DNA of 47,785 nt, from NCBI GenBank assembly GCA_018296165.2, contig JACKQL020000210.1, forward strand, positions 1-47,785. The letters are read 5' to 3'. Positions 33,055 to 43,839 of this stretch are shown piece after piece (positions within the stretch are counted from its first letter, which is position 1; each line of letters starts with the position of its first letter). Origin of the DNA: Termitomyces sp. T153. Lineage: Eukaryota > Basidiomycota > Agaricomycetes > Agaricales > Lyophyllaceae. The notes beneath the pieces are model-generated. The model searched no databases. It worked only from the letters and a program-made list of their open reading frames with translations, and was not told where the DNA came from. Made by a program: the position numbers and the translations under genes.

Positions 33055-33143
33055 TCTTGATTGGTTCCTACATTGTCCATACCTCTAGCCCATGACATCC
33101 AACTTACCACCTACCTTTGGCCTCACTCTAACCTCAAGACACT

Positions 33144-34091
33144 ATGTTGTCCTCTGCTGCTTTGTCCAATCCCACCAACACTATTGAGAGACTGCTAACT
33201 CTTATGGCAGGACTTGAGAGTAGACTAGTGGCACTTGAGTCCAGTTGTACACCCTTGCCCACCATCACCACTATTGCCACTGCCCAAACAGCCTTACAGC
33301 CTAGTATGGGTGGTTGCTAGGGCAAGGCAGGCATGGCAATGCAATTAGCTCCTCCAGAGCAGTCAAAGCCCCCATTTACCATCAAAACTCCTACTGCACC
33401 CACCTCTTGCATTCCTTGACATGTAGCATGCTCTACCTTTAATGCTCCCCTTGCTATCTCCCTTGCTCAGGACCTTCCTCCTACTGATGGCTGCACCCCA
33501 CATTTTGAGTGCATGCTCAAACTCCCCAACTCTCTTGTTGTGCATGTGGTTGGTCACCAGGGGCAGGGCCTTAAACAAGCCCTCAACATCTCTGGCACTT
33601 GCTTGGCAGCTTTTACAGTTAGCTCAGCTGGAGAAGACCGCTAGTTTGTCTCTATCTGGGGCTCTGATCAGCAGATTGGAGAGGCCCTTGTGGTTATTAG
33701 AAAGCAGATAGCTAAGAAGCAAGTCTGTGTACTATGGAAGTGATACTCAGGCAACATTGTGCTAGCAGTTGCTGCACCAGCACCTTCAGGATTCACTGTG
33801 TCATCCACCCCTACTTCTACCAGGCCAGGAGCACCCTCTTCTAGCACTCCAGCAGTGGCATCTCAGCCTGCTACTATGGCCCCTACCCCTTCTACCCAGC
33901 AACCCCCATCTCTCCCTCTGGGCTCACCAATGTTGAGCATTCATGATGGGGCTACACCAGCTTTTCCAATGGACACAACTTCTTCCATGACCCTCTCTAC
34001 TCTAGCGCCTGAAGCATTGGCCCTGATAATACAATACACCTTTGGACATTATTCCAGGGGGGCAGAACTGGCCATTGCATGTCATAGTTAG
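33144..34091 (+). pseudogene. KH-like domain protein of the small LTR element, four in-frame stops
   Basis: One frame from ATG 33144 to TAG 34091, 315 codons plus the stop. Residues about 10-35 form a Leu-rich helix (IERLLTLMAGLESRLVALES), a probable oligomerisation helix. Codons about 120-192 match a KH RNA-binding fold: hydrophobic strand FECMLKLPNSLV, the GxxG loop VVGHQGQGLKQ (GHQG at codons 137-140), helix, ISGTCLAAFTV strand, FVSIWGSDQQIGEALVVI strand and helix, then basic KQIAKK. A Ser/Thr/Pro-rich linker and a short hydrophobic C-terminus follow. Stops at 33318 (TAG), 33417 (TGA), 33642 (TAG) and 33741 (TGA) are in the same frame; the TGA codons fit CGA and the TAG at 33642 fits CAG. 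It may serve as the Gag-like, RNA-binding protein. No zinc knuckle is seen. Confidence 0.7.
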
Positions 34092-34164
34092 CCATATTGG
34101 TGATGGGAAAGAGCATCTTAATGCCATAGCTATTCATCAGGTCAATGAACTTTGAAAGGGGTAA

Positions 34165-34641
34165 TGTAAGGGGATGACTCCTTTATGGGTAGCTTTGACT
34201 CTATCTGGCCTTAGTCACAGATATAGCATCATCTCTAGCATATCTGACTCACCAACCACTGAGCCCCTACACCCTCCAGACAGTATTAGTCAGCTCTTCA
34301 TAGTCATTGGACTCTATTTCTCCTTTTGACATATTGATAGTTATTACTGCTTAGTATACCTGGGACACTTACCATATATAGCATTAGTCATAGCATAGCC
34401 ACAGAGGTAGTATATAAGCTGATCACAAGAATAGAATATCTTTTGACCAATTAATAGCAGTGTTCCCCAGGTCTATTTAGTGGATTGACTGTGAGAGCTC
34501 CAGCATTGTTACTTTAGCTTAGCTTGCTGTGCTTGCCCCTTGTCTGCTTCTTAGCTGCTTCTTGCTCCTTTGATGCTCACTTGTTGCTTGTGATCACTCG
34601 CTCCAGCCAGGTTTATCTGTGGTCATACTCATCCCCTCACA
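34165..34641 (+). repeat. 3' LTR of the KH element
   Basis: Same length and ends as the 5' LTR; TATATAAG conserved at 34411-34418. It ends CACA directly before the TTCTT target copy. Confidence 0.9.
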
Positions 34642-34646
34642 TTCTT

Positions 34647-35724
34647 GGCAAATAGGACCAGAGTGCCAGCAGCAGAGATCAATGGGCATATGAAAGCTTT
34701 TCTGAGCATGTTGTTGAGGTAGTTCTTCAGGGCCTGGAGTTTGATCTCAGACATGTTGTAGATTTTGCCAAATGCAGGTGAGGCACCTTCTTTGAGATTG
34801 ATCTTGTGATCATAGGAAAATGCGGAGGAAGCTCTTTTGCACTCTCTTCAGAGAATATGTTAGCAAATTCATGATACTCTGGGAAAACTACTTTGTATAG
34901 GATCTTTCCTCAGTTGTGCATTCTGGCAGGATAGCTTCAGCATGGAGGTATTCTTCTGGTAGGGCTGGTGTGATCTGCAGCTGGAAGGCAGGGGTGCTGT
35001 CTTGTAAAATGTGTGCAAAGGGGATGGCACTGATGATTTTGATGTTGAGGTCTCTGGGATCAATGGGGGTGGGTGACAGGGTGGTTGTGGCTGGGTCTGG
35101 AGCAGTGGCAGGGTTGTTCAGAGAGGTTGGGCATTGTTGGTTGGGGTACTGCAGACCTTGGTATCAATTCTGGGGTATGTTAGGGGGCAGTTGTTGCAAT
35201 TTGCTGGAGGGTGACTAAGGTGGGGGCACTTTGTGTTCACCTTTTTGATTGCTGTTGAGAGTTGAAGAACTTTGGGTTGCTCTGGGGGTGTTGGCATTGA
35301 GGTCAGGGACATTGGAATCCAAGATGGACTGGAGGCAGAGGGGGATAGTGGCTGCTAGACTTGCTTTGGGGCTGGGTAATTGCATGGTGAGGTTCTTCTA
35401 GTTGATGTTGGGGTTGATGTTCTGCAGCTACAGAAGTCCAAGCATGATTGGAGTTGACAGGAGGAGCTGGGTAATCAGGAGCTAAGCCTGGAATCTTAGG
35501 TTATTGTCAAGGGTGAGGGTGTTGTTGTGGTATTGAGTGATTCCCATCTTAGCAGGGCTTCCATCAAAGAGTTGGAGCTTAAGGGGTTTGTCAAGGTTGT
35601 GGTGTTGGAGGTCAAGCTGGCTGCTGACAAATGTGCTAGAGTCGCCACTGTTGATGAGGATGGGGAGGACTGTGGGTGAGCTATTGAGTTGGACATTGAA
35701 CAGTGAGGCTGGGCCAGTCAATGC
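34647..35724 (-). pseudogene. K: second retropepsin-like domain and N-terminal RT region
   Basis: 35721-35482 encodes FNVQLNSSPTVLPILINSGDSSTFVSSQLDL, a retropepsin-like strand-loop in which the catalytic D-S/T-G is N-S-G. Leftwards (34647-35110) come a linker and the RT N-terminus (DLNIKII.., FQLQITPALPEEY..), continuing after the KH element into KKDR. The plus-strand relative H has the same order, which supports the reading. Several stops are present. Confidence 0.7.
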
Positions 35725-36759
35725 TGTCAGGTTCTGCTGACTATGGGGGCTCAGCTACACTGGGTGAGGACTTACTAGGCAGATGTGATGTCCTGTGCTT
35801 ATAACCTAGTACTTTGGAGTTGGTGCAGAGTGGAGAGACTTGCAAGGAGAAGCTGAGGGGAGCGATCTGAGCAAGTCTAGAGTGGTCCAGGGAAGTCTAA
35901 GACCAAGTATATTAGATGTTGACTTGGGTGGGCATAAGGTACAAGTTCATAGGCATGCAAATGGATTGTGGGGTACACAGAGGCTTTGCAAGTGATGGGG
36001 GTGGAGCTGGAGTTGGACAGGGAATCAATTAAGACTTGATGGGTTCTGGGGCTGAGCAGGAAGCAAGGTCTGGAGTTGTCATAAGAATGTTTGGGGGTTG
36101 TAGCATGTATGCAGAGTTTGTATTGATGTTGGAGTTGAAAGGAACTTAGAGAAACAAAGAAAATACAGACAATCAAGATGAGACAGAGGCAAGACAAGAT
36201 GAGACTGAGAAAGAGACAGAGACAGAAAGAAACATGAGACACAAGTAACCAGTTAATGTAATATCAAGACTAGAGTATGGGGTGCTACTTTACAGATTAT
36301 ATACTGACTACTGGAGAGCTCTGGGGAGCAGTGGGTGTAGTGGCATGGCTCAACAGAGCCATGCAGAGTCAATAGGTATTAGTTGAAATTGAGGGGTGGG
36401 CCACAGCAATATTCTGATAGGATCAGTTGGAGGTGTGGGTCACTCTGGTATTGTTATGATGCTCCAGAGGAGGTTGAGTAAGTCAGGGTGGTGAGCCAGA
36501 GACACACAATGGGGTCAGAAATGGTGGAGGAGGGTCTCAGGAGCTCAGGGGAGTCAAGGAAAGCATCAACAGCTGCAGAGAAGATTATCAGAATTAGCCA
36601 GAGGGCTGTTGGAGTTTGCTAAAAAAGCATCAGAGTTGCCTGGGGTGGCTGTGGAGAGTGTTTGATGGTTGGGGGTTTTGACAAGGCATTGGGGGAGGGA
36701 CTCTGGAGAAGTGAGCAGGCTGAGGATGGTGTTGGGGGCCCAGGGAGTGGGTCATAACA
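35725..36759 (-). mobile_element. Solo LTR of the K/H superfamily (1035 bp)
   Basis: The plus strand starts TGTCAGGTTCTGCTGAC and ends GTCATAACA. It is flanked by the perfect duplication AATGC (35720-35724 and 36760-36764). Removing it joins GCATTGACTGGCC in K, as seen uninterrupted in H near 41672. It is clearly more diverged from K's LTRs than those are from each other, so it belongs to another subfamily. Confidence 0.9.
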
Positions 36760-36764
36760 AATGC

Positions 36765-37291
36765 AGGGATTAGTGGAGTGGAGCCATGAGAAGCCTAGGA
36801 TGACAGGGGCAGAGGGGTGTAGTTTTGTGATGAGTAATTGAAGTTCTTGTTGTTATCCATTGGCAAAGGTCACAGTCATTTCCATGCAATGTGTGATATT
36901 GCTGGCGGAGGTTGGGTCACCATCGAAAAGTTTGAAGAGGATTGGAGTGGGGAGATATTGGAGGTGTTGAGGAGCAAGCACTGCCAGGGATTTGTCAATG
37001 AAGTTATTTGTGGTGCTGCTGTTGACCAGTGTGGAGATGAGATTGTCAGAGCAGAAGAGGGTGGTGCAGAGGAGGAGGGTGGTGGAGGAGTGGGAAGGGA
37101 CATGTGCTAGAAGGTTGTCCAGGGTGAGTACCATTGTGCAGAGGAGTGTGGCCAGGGTGGAGAAGATGTTGGGGTCTGGTCCACAGTCTAGTGCATCTTT
37201 GAGACCTAAACTGCTGACTCATTTTCTATAAACTGGTAGTTGCAGTCTTTCCTGTCAATGGTCCATATAGCACATCCCATTATCTGGTGTT
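36765..37291 (-). pseudogene. K: zinc-knuckle tail and first retropepsin-like domain
   Basis: Minus strand from 37291: the end of the knuckle linker (GCAIWTIDRKDCNYQFIENE), then an ORF at 37134-36853 with STLVNSSTTNNFIDKSLAVL and a LFDGDPTS strand. The usual catalytic D of the retropepsin loop is N. It is cut at its right edge by the LTR of element H at 37292. Confidence 0.7.
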
Positions 37292-38333
37292 TGTCATGAC
37301 CTGCTCCCCAGACCTCTGCCATCACTCTCAGCCCCCTCATTCCCCCAGAGTCCTTCCCAATACTCCACCCAACTTCCCCAACTCTCCACACCCACTTTAG
37401 GTAACTCTGACACTTCCCTGGCAAACCCCAACAATCTCCTGGCCAACTCTGACACCTTCTCCGCAGTCATTGACACTTCTCCTGAGTTCCTAAAACCCTC
37501 CTTTACTGTTCCTGACACCATCATATGCCTCCAACTCCCCCTACCCTGGTTCTCTGACCTACCCCAAAGCACCATGACAACTCTGAACAGCCCATGTCTT
37601 CAGCTGATCCCATTAGAATATCACTGCAGCCCGCCCCTTGATCATACCCAACACCCATCAACACTGTGCAGCCCTGTTGAGTCCCACTGTCATGCCCACC
37701 ATCCTCTGGAGCTATCTAGTAGTTAGTATATGAGTTGTAGAGTAGCTCCTCATACTCTAGTCTTGATATTACTTGCATTAACTGATTACTTGTGTCTTGG
37801 ATATTGTTCTATCTCTGTTTCTATTTCTAGTCTCAAATCTATTTCTTTTCTCTGTCTCATCTTGCCTCGACTCTATCTCATCTCAACTGTCTATATTTCC
37901 TTTGTCTCTCTAAGTTCCTTCCAACTCCAACATTAGTACAAACTCTGCACACATGCTATAAACCCCAAACATTCTTATGACAGCTTCAGACCTTGCTCTT
38001 CACTTGGCCCTGGAACCCATCAAGTTTGAAATGATCACCCATCAAACTCTGGCTCTGCTCCCATCACTAGCAAAGCCTCTGTCTAACCTGCAATCTATTT
38101 ATGTGCTTACAAACTTGTTTCTGATGCCCACCCAAGCCCAACATTAATATACTTGGTCTTAGACTTCCTCAGACCACTCCAAACTTGCTCAGACCACTCC
38201 CCCCAGCTTCTCCTTGCAAGTCTCTCCACTCTGTGCCAACTCTGAAGCACTAGGTTATAAGCACAGGACATTGCATCTGCCTAGTAAGAATTTGCCAGTG
38301 TAGCTGAGCCCCCATTGTCAGCAGAACCTGATA
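37292..38333 (+). repeat. 5' LTR of element H (1042 bp)
   Basis: Starts TGTCATGACCTGCTCCCC and ends GCAGAACCTGATA, where ..CTGACA is expected (C to T). It is homologous in reverse orientation to the LTRs at 26722, 35725 and 44514. The next bases TAATATCAAGACTCCC are shared with K after its 5' LTR, so they are internal; no TGG-type primer site is obvious. Confidence 0.85.
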
Positions 38334-38365
38334 TAATATCAAGACTCCCCCTTACTCTGTTCTCA

Positions 38366-41222
38366 ATGTCTGTGTATAACCCCACATACAACCCTGCTGG
38401 CTACCTAACCAACATCTATGGTTGGCTGGCCCCTGAAAACCCATATGCCCCATTCTACCCAGGCCTTCCTGTGGATCAGTAAGTCCTCTGCCACTGGACT
38501 CCTGACTCCAACCCAGCATTCTATGCCCTCTCCATCAGCCAAGAAATTCCCCCAGGCTGGCACTGCTCTCCAGCATTCCCTGCCAATAGCAGCAACCCCT
38601 GCATCTACTCTGGAGGATACTCCACAGTGCTCTCTAACTCTGCCTACCTTCCTCCTGCCCACTACTATGTGTACCCAGTTCCTGCTGCAGCTCCAGCCTC
38701 TCTGAAGCACCCAGATAATTATTCTTCTCCTCATCTGCCATTTTCTGCTCAAATTTCTACTTCCTCCAGACAGCAAAGAGTCAAAGCCTATGTTCGACAG
38801 TGCAATGAAGTCCTCCGTTTCCTCCACCTCTCTCCTGCAGAATTTGCAAGACATGCTCATACCCTCCTCATCAACTTGGGCTACTCCAACACTCCAGCAA
38901 TTCTGGAAGTTTGGGTGGATTGACTTCTCAACTTCCACATGCTATCTGCAAGGAAATCTCCCAGAAACAATGCAAGGCACCCTGAGCATTGATGCTAACT
39001 TATGGAATGAGCTCCACACATTGGTCAAGGAAATCCACACTAGTCCAAACCCCTGCCCATTCAAAGACTCTCTGGACCCCTCCTGCTCCTTCCATATGCA
39101 ATGCAAGGAACCTGTGGGACACATAGCAAAGCTCCACCTCCCATTTCCTGCCAGCAAGAAGAACTCAACATGGCCTCCAGCATCTTGAAGAACCTCAACC
39201 CCATGGGGGGATTGTTTGACCAACCTGCCACCCACACTTTGGCCTTCTCCACTTGCCCCCAGGCCAACTCTGTCCCCAGTGCCTTCTATACCTGGGATCA
39301 GCCCACCATCCCCAAACCCCATATGCAATGGCCACCCCCACACATTGACAACAACAACCAGACTCTCTTCTACATCAACAAGCCTGGTAATTCCACTGAT
39401 AAGCCCACCCTGTGCAATGGCCCTCCATGAAACAGACCCTCCCATTTTAATCTCTGTGCTCCCTGTACCAACATGCCTCCACCATGCCAGAATGTTGCAG
39501 CCCCTCCAAGACAGCCCAGAAGCTCTGGAGCACCCCAACCCCCTTTCTCTGCTAATTCCCCTTGCCCCTCACCTGTTCCAATGCCCAACTCTCCCACCAA
39601 TACCAATTACTTTGGACCCCCCACCCCTGGAGGACCCCCTCCCCATTGATGGGCCCCTGGGCCTCCCCCAGGTAATGCAGGCAGCCTCCTGATGGCAGAC
39701 CTCCCAATGGTAGACTACCTGGAGGATGGGGCCTGGCTATGGACAACTTCCCCCAGCATGGCAATGGAAACAACTACTACTACTACTACAATGCTGGATC
39801 CCTGCCCTGAACTCAAAACACCCAGGACAACACTCACAATGCACTGGCTTGAAAAGGAAAACTTAACATTCAAAAGCAAGAACCTTTCACTGGTTGCAAT
39901 CCCTGGAAGTGGTGCATCTTTCTGATCCAGTCTCTAATGATGTTCCAAGCTAAGCCCATTACCTTCCAGCTTGAAAGCTCACAAGTGGCCTTCACTGCAT
40001 CATATTTGCAGGGGATTGCCTTTGATCATTACACCATGCTAGTCTGGTTCAATCCCAACAACTCCATGCTCTCCAATTGGCTTGCTTTCACCCAGGAATT
40101 CTTAAGTAAGTTTGGCATCTTTGATACCATAGCAGAGGTGGAGGAAAACTTCTTCAACCTCTGGATGCACAACAACAAATGTTTCATGACCTTCATTATA
40201 TGATTTGAGCAGGAAGCCTACAAAACTAGGTGGAACTACAATGCCCTCTACTTCACTCTCTGTTGTGCCCTGCCTCAATGGTTCAAGAATGTCCTCTGCC
40301 TTGTGCCCAAGCAAACCACCTACAACAGGTACAAGGCACTTGTTACTCAGGTCAACCAATGTTACTGGGAAGACCAGAGCAAGAACATAGCACCCTGGAC
40401 TTTGTGGAACACTGGCAACACCAACTGGCAGGGTGGAGCAACCAACAGCACTCAACCCTTGATTCCTGCTAACCCTGTTAACCCTGTGCCCCATTTCCCT
40501 CCATGCCAAGAACCTTCCAGTGCTAATTGACCTCTGGGACAGCACCCCTCTGCCCAGCTCAACGCTGCCAACCTCCAGGAGGCCTTGGAACTCCAGGATG
40601 CTGATCCCAACAGCTACAACAACATTCCACACTCCATGAACAACCAAGACGCCCTATGCGCAAACAAGATTTGGGATAGGCTATGGATCAACATACCAGA
40701 GGAAACTCAGGAGAAAGGACAGAAAGAAGGTGCATACATCCTATGTGATGAGCAGGGACACTTTATTTGCAGTTATCCTAAACAACAGGTGATGGGATGC
40801 ACCATGTGGACAATTGATAGAGAAGACTGTGATTATCAGTTTATGGAAAATGAGTTGGCAGTTTAGGCCTTGAAGATGCACTAGACTATGGACCAGACCC
40901 TGACATCTTCTTCACCCCAGCCACACTTCTGTGCACAATGGTACTTGCTATGGGATGCTGACTCCAACAACTACAACAACATTTCACACTCCATGGACAA
41001 CTAAGAAGCCCTATGCACAAACAAGATTTGGGATAGGCCATGGATCAACATACCAGAGGAAACTCAGGAGAAAGGACAGGAAGAAGGTGCATGCATCCTA
41101 TGTGGTGAGCAGAGACACTTTATTTGCAGTTGTCCTAAACAACAGGTGATGGGATGTGCTATGTGGACAATTGACAGAGAAGACTGTGATTATCAGTTTA
41201 TGGAAAATGAGTTGGCAGTTTA
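38366..41222 (+). pseudogene. gag: H Gag with duplicated zinc-knuckle segment
   Basis: ATG 38366 starts MSVYNPTYNPAGYLTNIYGW, matching K gag MSAYNPIYNLASYLTNIYDW. The N-terminal half is rich in Pro, Tyr and Ala; a helical capsid-like part lies near 39937-40500 (FQLESSQVAFTASYLQG.., WLAFTQEFLSKFG). The C-terminal knuckle occurs twice because of a 357-bp tandem duplication: copy 1 reads YILCDEQGHFICSY (first and last Cys lost), copy 2 CILCGEQRHFICSC (complete C-x2-C-x4-H-x4-C). Many stops and frameshifts interrupt it. Confidence 0.8.
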
Positions 41223-41310
41223 GGCCTTGAAGATGCACTAGACCATGGACCAGACCCTGACATCTTCTCCACCCCAGCCACACTTCTGTGCACAATGGTA
41301 CTTGCCATGG
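40597..41310 (+). repeat. 357-bp tandem duplication of the zinc-knuckle region
   Basis: Copy 1 is 40597-40953 and copy 2 is 40954-41310, starting GATGCTGA in both and ending at GTACTTGC(T/C)ATGG. The length is 119 codons, so the frame was kept. Copies differ by about 7 percent, mostly transitions. Confidence 0.9.
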
Positions 41311-42160
41311 ACAACCTCCCAGCACACCTCCCCTTCCACTCCTCCATCACCCTTCTCCTCCACACCACTCTCTTCTTCTCTGACCACTCCATTCCCACAC
41401 TAGTCAATAGCAGCACCACAGATAACTTCATCAATGAATCCCTGGTAGCACTCACTCCCTACCATCTCCAATGCCTCCCCACTCTGATCCTCCTCAAGCT
41501 CTTCAATAGTGACCCCACTCCTGCCAGAGACATTACACACTGCCTAGAAATGACCATGACCTTTACCAATGAACAACAACAAGAACTCTGGCTACTTGTC
41601 ACAAAACTACACCCCTCTGCCCCCATTGTCTTAGGCTTCTCCTGGCTCTGCTCTACCAACTCCTGCATTGACTGGCCCAGCCTCACCCTCCACCTTGACT
41701 GGGACAATCCCACCAACTCCAGACTAGTGCCCTTCAATGTCTCACCCTCCTCCAAGAACTCCAAGACCATGATTGGCCATCTTCAGACTCCACCACAGCT
41801 CTGCTCTAGGTCCATGTGGTCATTTGTCATCAATGTCTGACTCAATGGCTTGCCCAAGGTACTCTTTGCCCTTGTCAACAGCAGCACCTCCACTACCTTC
41901 ATCAGCAGTAAACTCAACCTTCAATGCAACAACCTCAACAAACCTCTTGAGCTTCAACTCTTTGATAGAAGCCCTGCCACTATAGGGATCACTCAATACC
42001 ATGACAACACTCTCACTCTCAACAATGATCTGCAGTTCCAGGCCTGGCTCCTTGTCACCCAACTCCTCCCATTGACTCCAATCATGCTCAGACTCCAATG
42101 GCTGCAAGATGTCAATCCTGACATTGACTGGAAGAACCTCACCATTCAATTTCCTGGCCT
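41295..42160 (+). pseudogene. H: tandem retropepsin-like domains
   Basis: Domain 1 (41295-41770) has PTLVNSSTTDNFINESLVAL and IVLGFSWLCSTN. Domain 2 (41850-42160) has FALVNSSTSTTFISSKLNL, LQLFDRSPATIG and IMLRLQWLQDVNPDIDW. Both show the fold's strand-loop-strand and the late hLG/LxWL motif but have N-S-S where active retropepsins have D-S/T-G. K holds the same pair in the same order, so the doubling is a family trait. They may be structural remnants or a protease that works differently. Confidence 0.65.
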
Positions 42161-42459
42161 AGAAGCAAGTCTAGTAGCCACCATCCCCCTCTGCCTCCAG
42201 TCTGTCTTAGGCTCCAACATCTCTAACCCCAGTGCCAACACCTCTAGAGCAATTCAAAGCCCCTCAACCTCCAACAGCAACCCAGAAAGTGAAGAAAACA
42301 CAACCATGCCTCAGTCACCCTTGATGAGATTATGATGGCTGCCCCCCAACATACCTCAGAATCAATACAAAGGCCCATGGTACTCCAACCAGCAATGCTT
42401 GACCCCTCCAACCAACCCTGCCACCACTCCAGACTCTACTGCTACCACCCTGTTATCCA

Positions 42460-43280
42460 CCCCCATCAATTCTGGAAACCTTGACATTAAAATCATTGGC
42501 ACAATCTCCTTTGCATGCATCCTCCAAGATGGCACCCCTGCCTTCCAGTTACAAATCATGCCAGCCCTACTAGAGGAGCACTTCTGTGCAGAAACCACTG
42601 TGCTGGAGTGCAAAATGGAGGAACAGATCCTATCTGAAGTAGTTCCCCTGGAGTATCATGAATTTGCTGACATGTTTTCTAAAAGGAGTGCCAAAGAACT
42701 TCCCCTGCACTGCTCCTACAACCACAAGATTGACCTCAAAGAAGGCACCTTGCCCCCATTTGGCAAGATCTACAACATGTCCAAGATTGAGCTTGGGGCC
42801 CTGAAGGAGTACCTTGACAACATGCTTGGCAAGGGCTTCATATGCCCATCAATCTCTGCCACTAGTGCTCCTATCTTGTTTGAGAGAAGAATGGATCACT
42901 CCAACTCTGTGTGGATTATTGGGGACTCAACAAAGTCACCAAAAAGAACTGGTATCCACTTCCTATGGTTAGAGATCTTGTTGACTACCTCTGCAGTGCC
43001 AAGATCTACACAAAGATAGACCTCTGCTCTGGCTACAACAATGTCTGGATCACCCCAGAACATGAATGGAAGATGCCTTTCCCACCCACTACACCCTTTT
43101 TGAGTACCTTGTAATGCCCTTCAGAATGACTAACTCCCCTGCTACTTTCCAGTACTTCATGAATGACATCTTCCACAATATGAACAACATTTTCATTATT
43201 GTGTACCTGGACAACATACTGATCTACTTGAAACCACTGGAGGAGCACCTGGAGCACATCCACCACATCTTAAGATGACT
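42460..43280 (+). pseudogene. H reverse transcriptase
   Basis: Connector NLDIKIIGTISFACILQDG.., then HEFADMFSKRSAKELP, HKIDLKEGTLPPFGKIYNMS and LDNMLGKGFICPS, typical for the Ty3/gypsy RT N-terminus; then KIDLCSGYNNVWI, FRMTNSPATFQYF and the active site YLDN at 43204-43215. The second catalytic Asp is changed to Asn (GAC to AAC), and frameshifts lie near 42900 and 43090, so it is inactive. Confidence 0.85.
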
Positions 43281-43835
43281 CCAAGAGTACCATCTCCATG
43301 CCAAACTCAAAAAATGCTCCTTCCACACAATGGAAGTTGAATACCTTGGAGTCATCATTACTCCTGATGGTGTGTGCATGGACCCCATTAAGGTTGAAGC
43401 TATACTCAATTGGCCCCCGCTATGGAATGTCAAAGAGGTACAGTTGTTCCTGGGTTTTGCTAACTTCTATCACCAATTCATTGACAATTACTCTGGAATC
43501 ACTAAACCCCTCAACTGACTTATGCAGAAGGACATCCCATGGGACTGGGACAGCAAATGCCAGAGTGTATTCCTCCTCCTCAAAAAGGCCTTCACCTTTG
43601 CCCTGGTCCTCTGCCATTTTGACTCCTCCCTGCCAATTGTGCTTGAATGCAATGCCTTTGACTATGCCATCACTGGAATACTCTCCCAGCCAGACTCTGG
43701 AGGCAAGGATCTCCACCCTGTCACCTTCTACACCCATTCAATGATCCCCATGGAGCTCAACTATGACATCTACAACAAGGAACTCCTCATAATTGTTAAA
43801 GCCTTTTGTTAGTGGTGGGCCTACCTTGGGGGATC
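43281..43835 (+). pseudogene. H RT connection and RNase H, truncated
   Basis: EVEYLGVIITPDGVCMDP, WPPLWNVKEVQLFLGFANFYHQFI, then DIPWDWDSKCQSVFLLLKKAFT and LECNAFDYAITGILSQPDS (usual CDAS Asp is Asn). The frame ends after NKELLIIVKAFC, stop, WWAYLGG, where the sequence jumps to K gag at about 43836-43846. Confidence 0.8.
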
Positions 43836-43839
43836 CCCA

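Larger units (their letters stand above)
32578..34641 (+). mobile_element. Small non-autonomous LTR element encoding only a KH-like domain protein
   Basis: Two 477-bp direct LTRs (32578-33054 and 34165-34641) bracket 1110 bp. The flanks are a perfect 5-bp duplication TTCTT (32573-32577 and 34642-34646), so the element inserted into the RT gene of K. It has no RT, protease or integrase; it must be mobilised by another element. The internal part encodes a single ORF (33144-34091) with a KH-like fold. The two LTRs differ by about 10 percent in the stretch compared, mostly C/T and G/A. Confidence 0.9.
37292..43835 (+). mobile_element. Truncated plus-strand chromovirus H inserted into K
   Basis: 5' LTR (37292-38333), gag, two retropepsin-like domains, RT and part of RNase H lie in plus orientation, ending abruptly near 43835 where K gag in minus orientation begins. 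Integrase and the 3' LTR are missing, as is the K gag middle part, so one deletion probably removed both. It is related to K through its whole length but clearly diverged. Confidence 0.8.
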
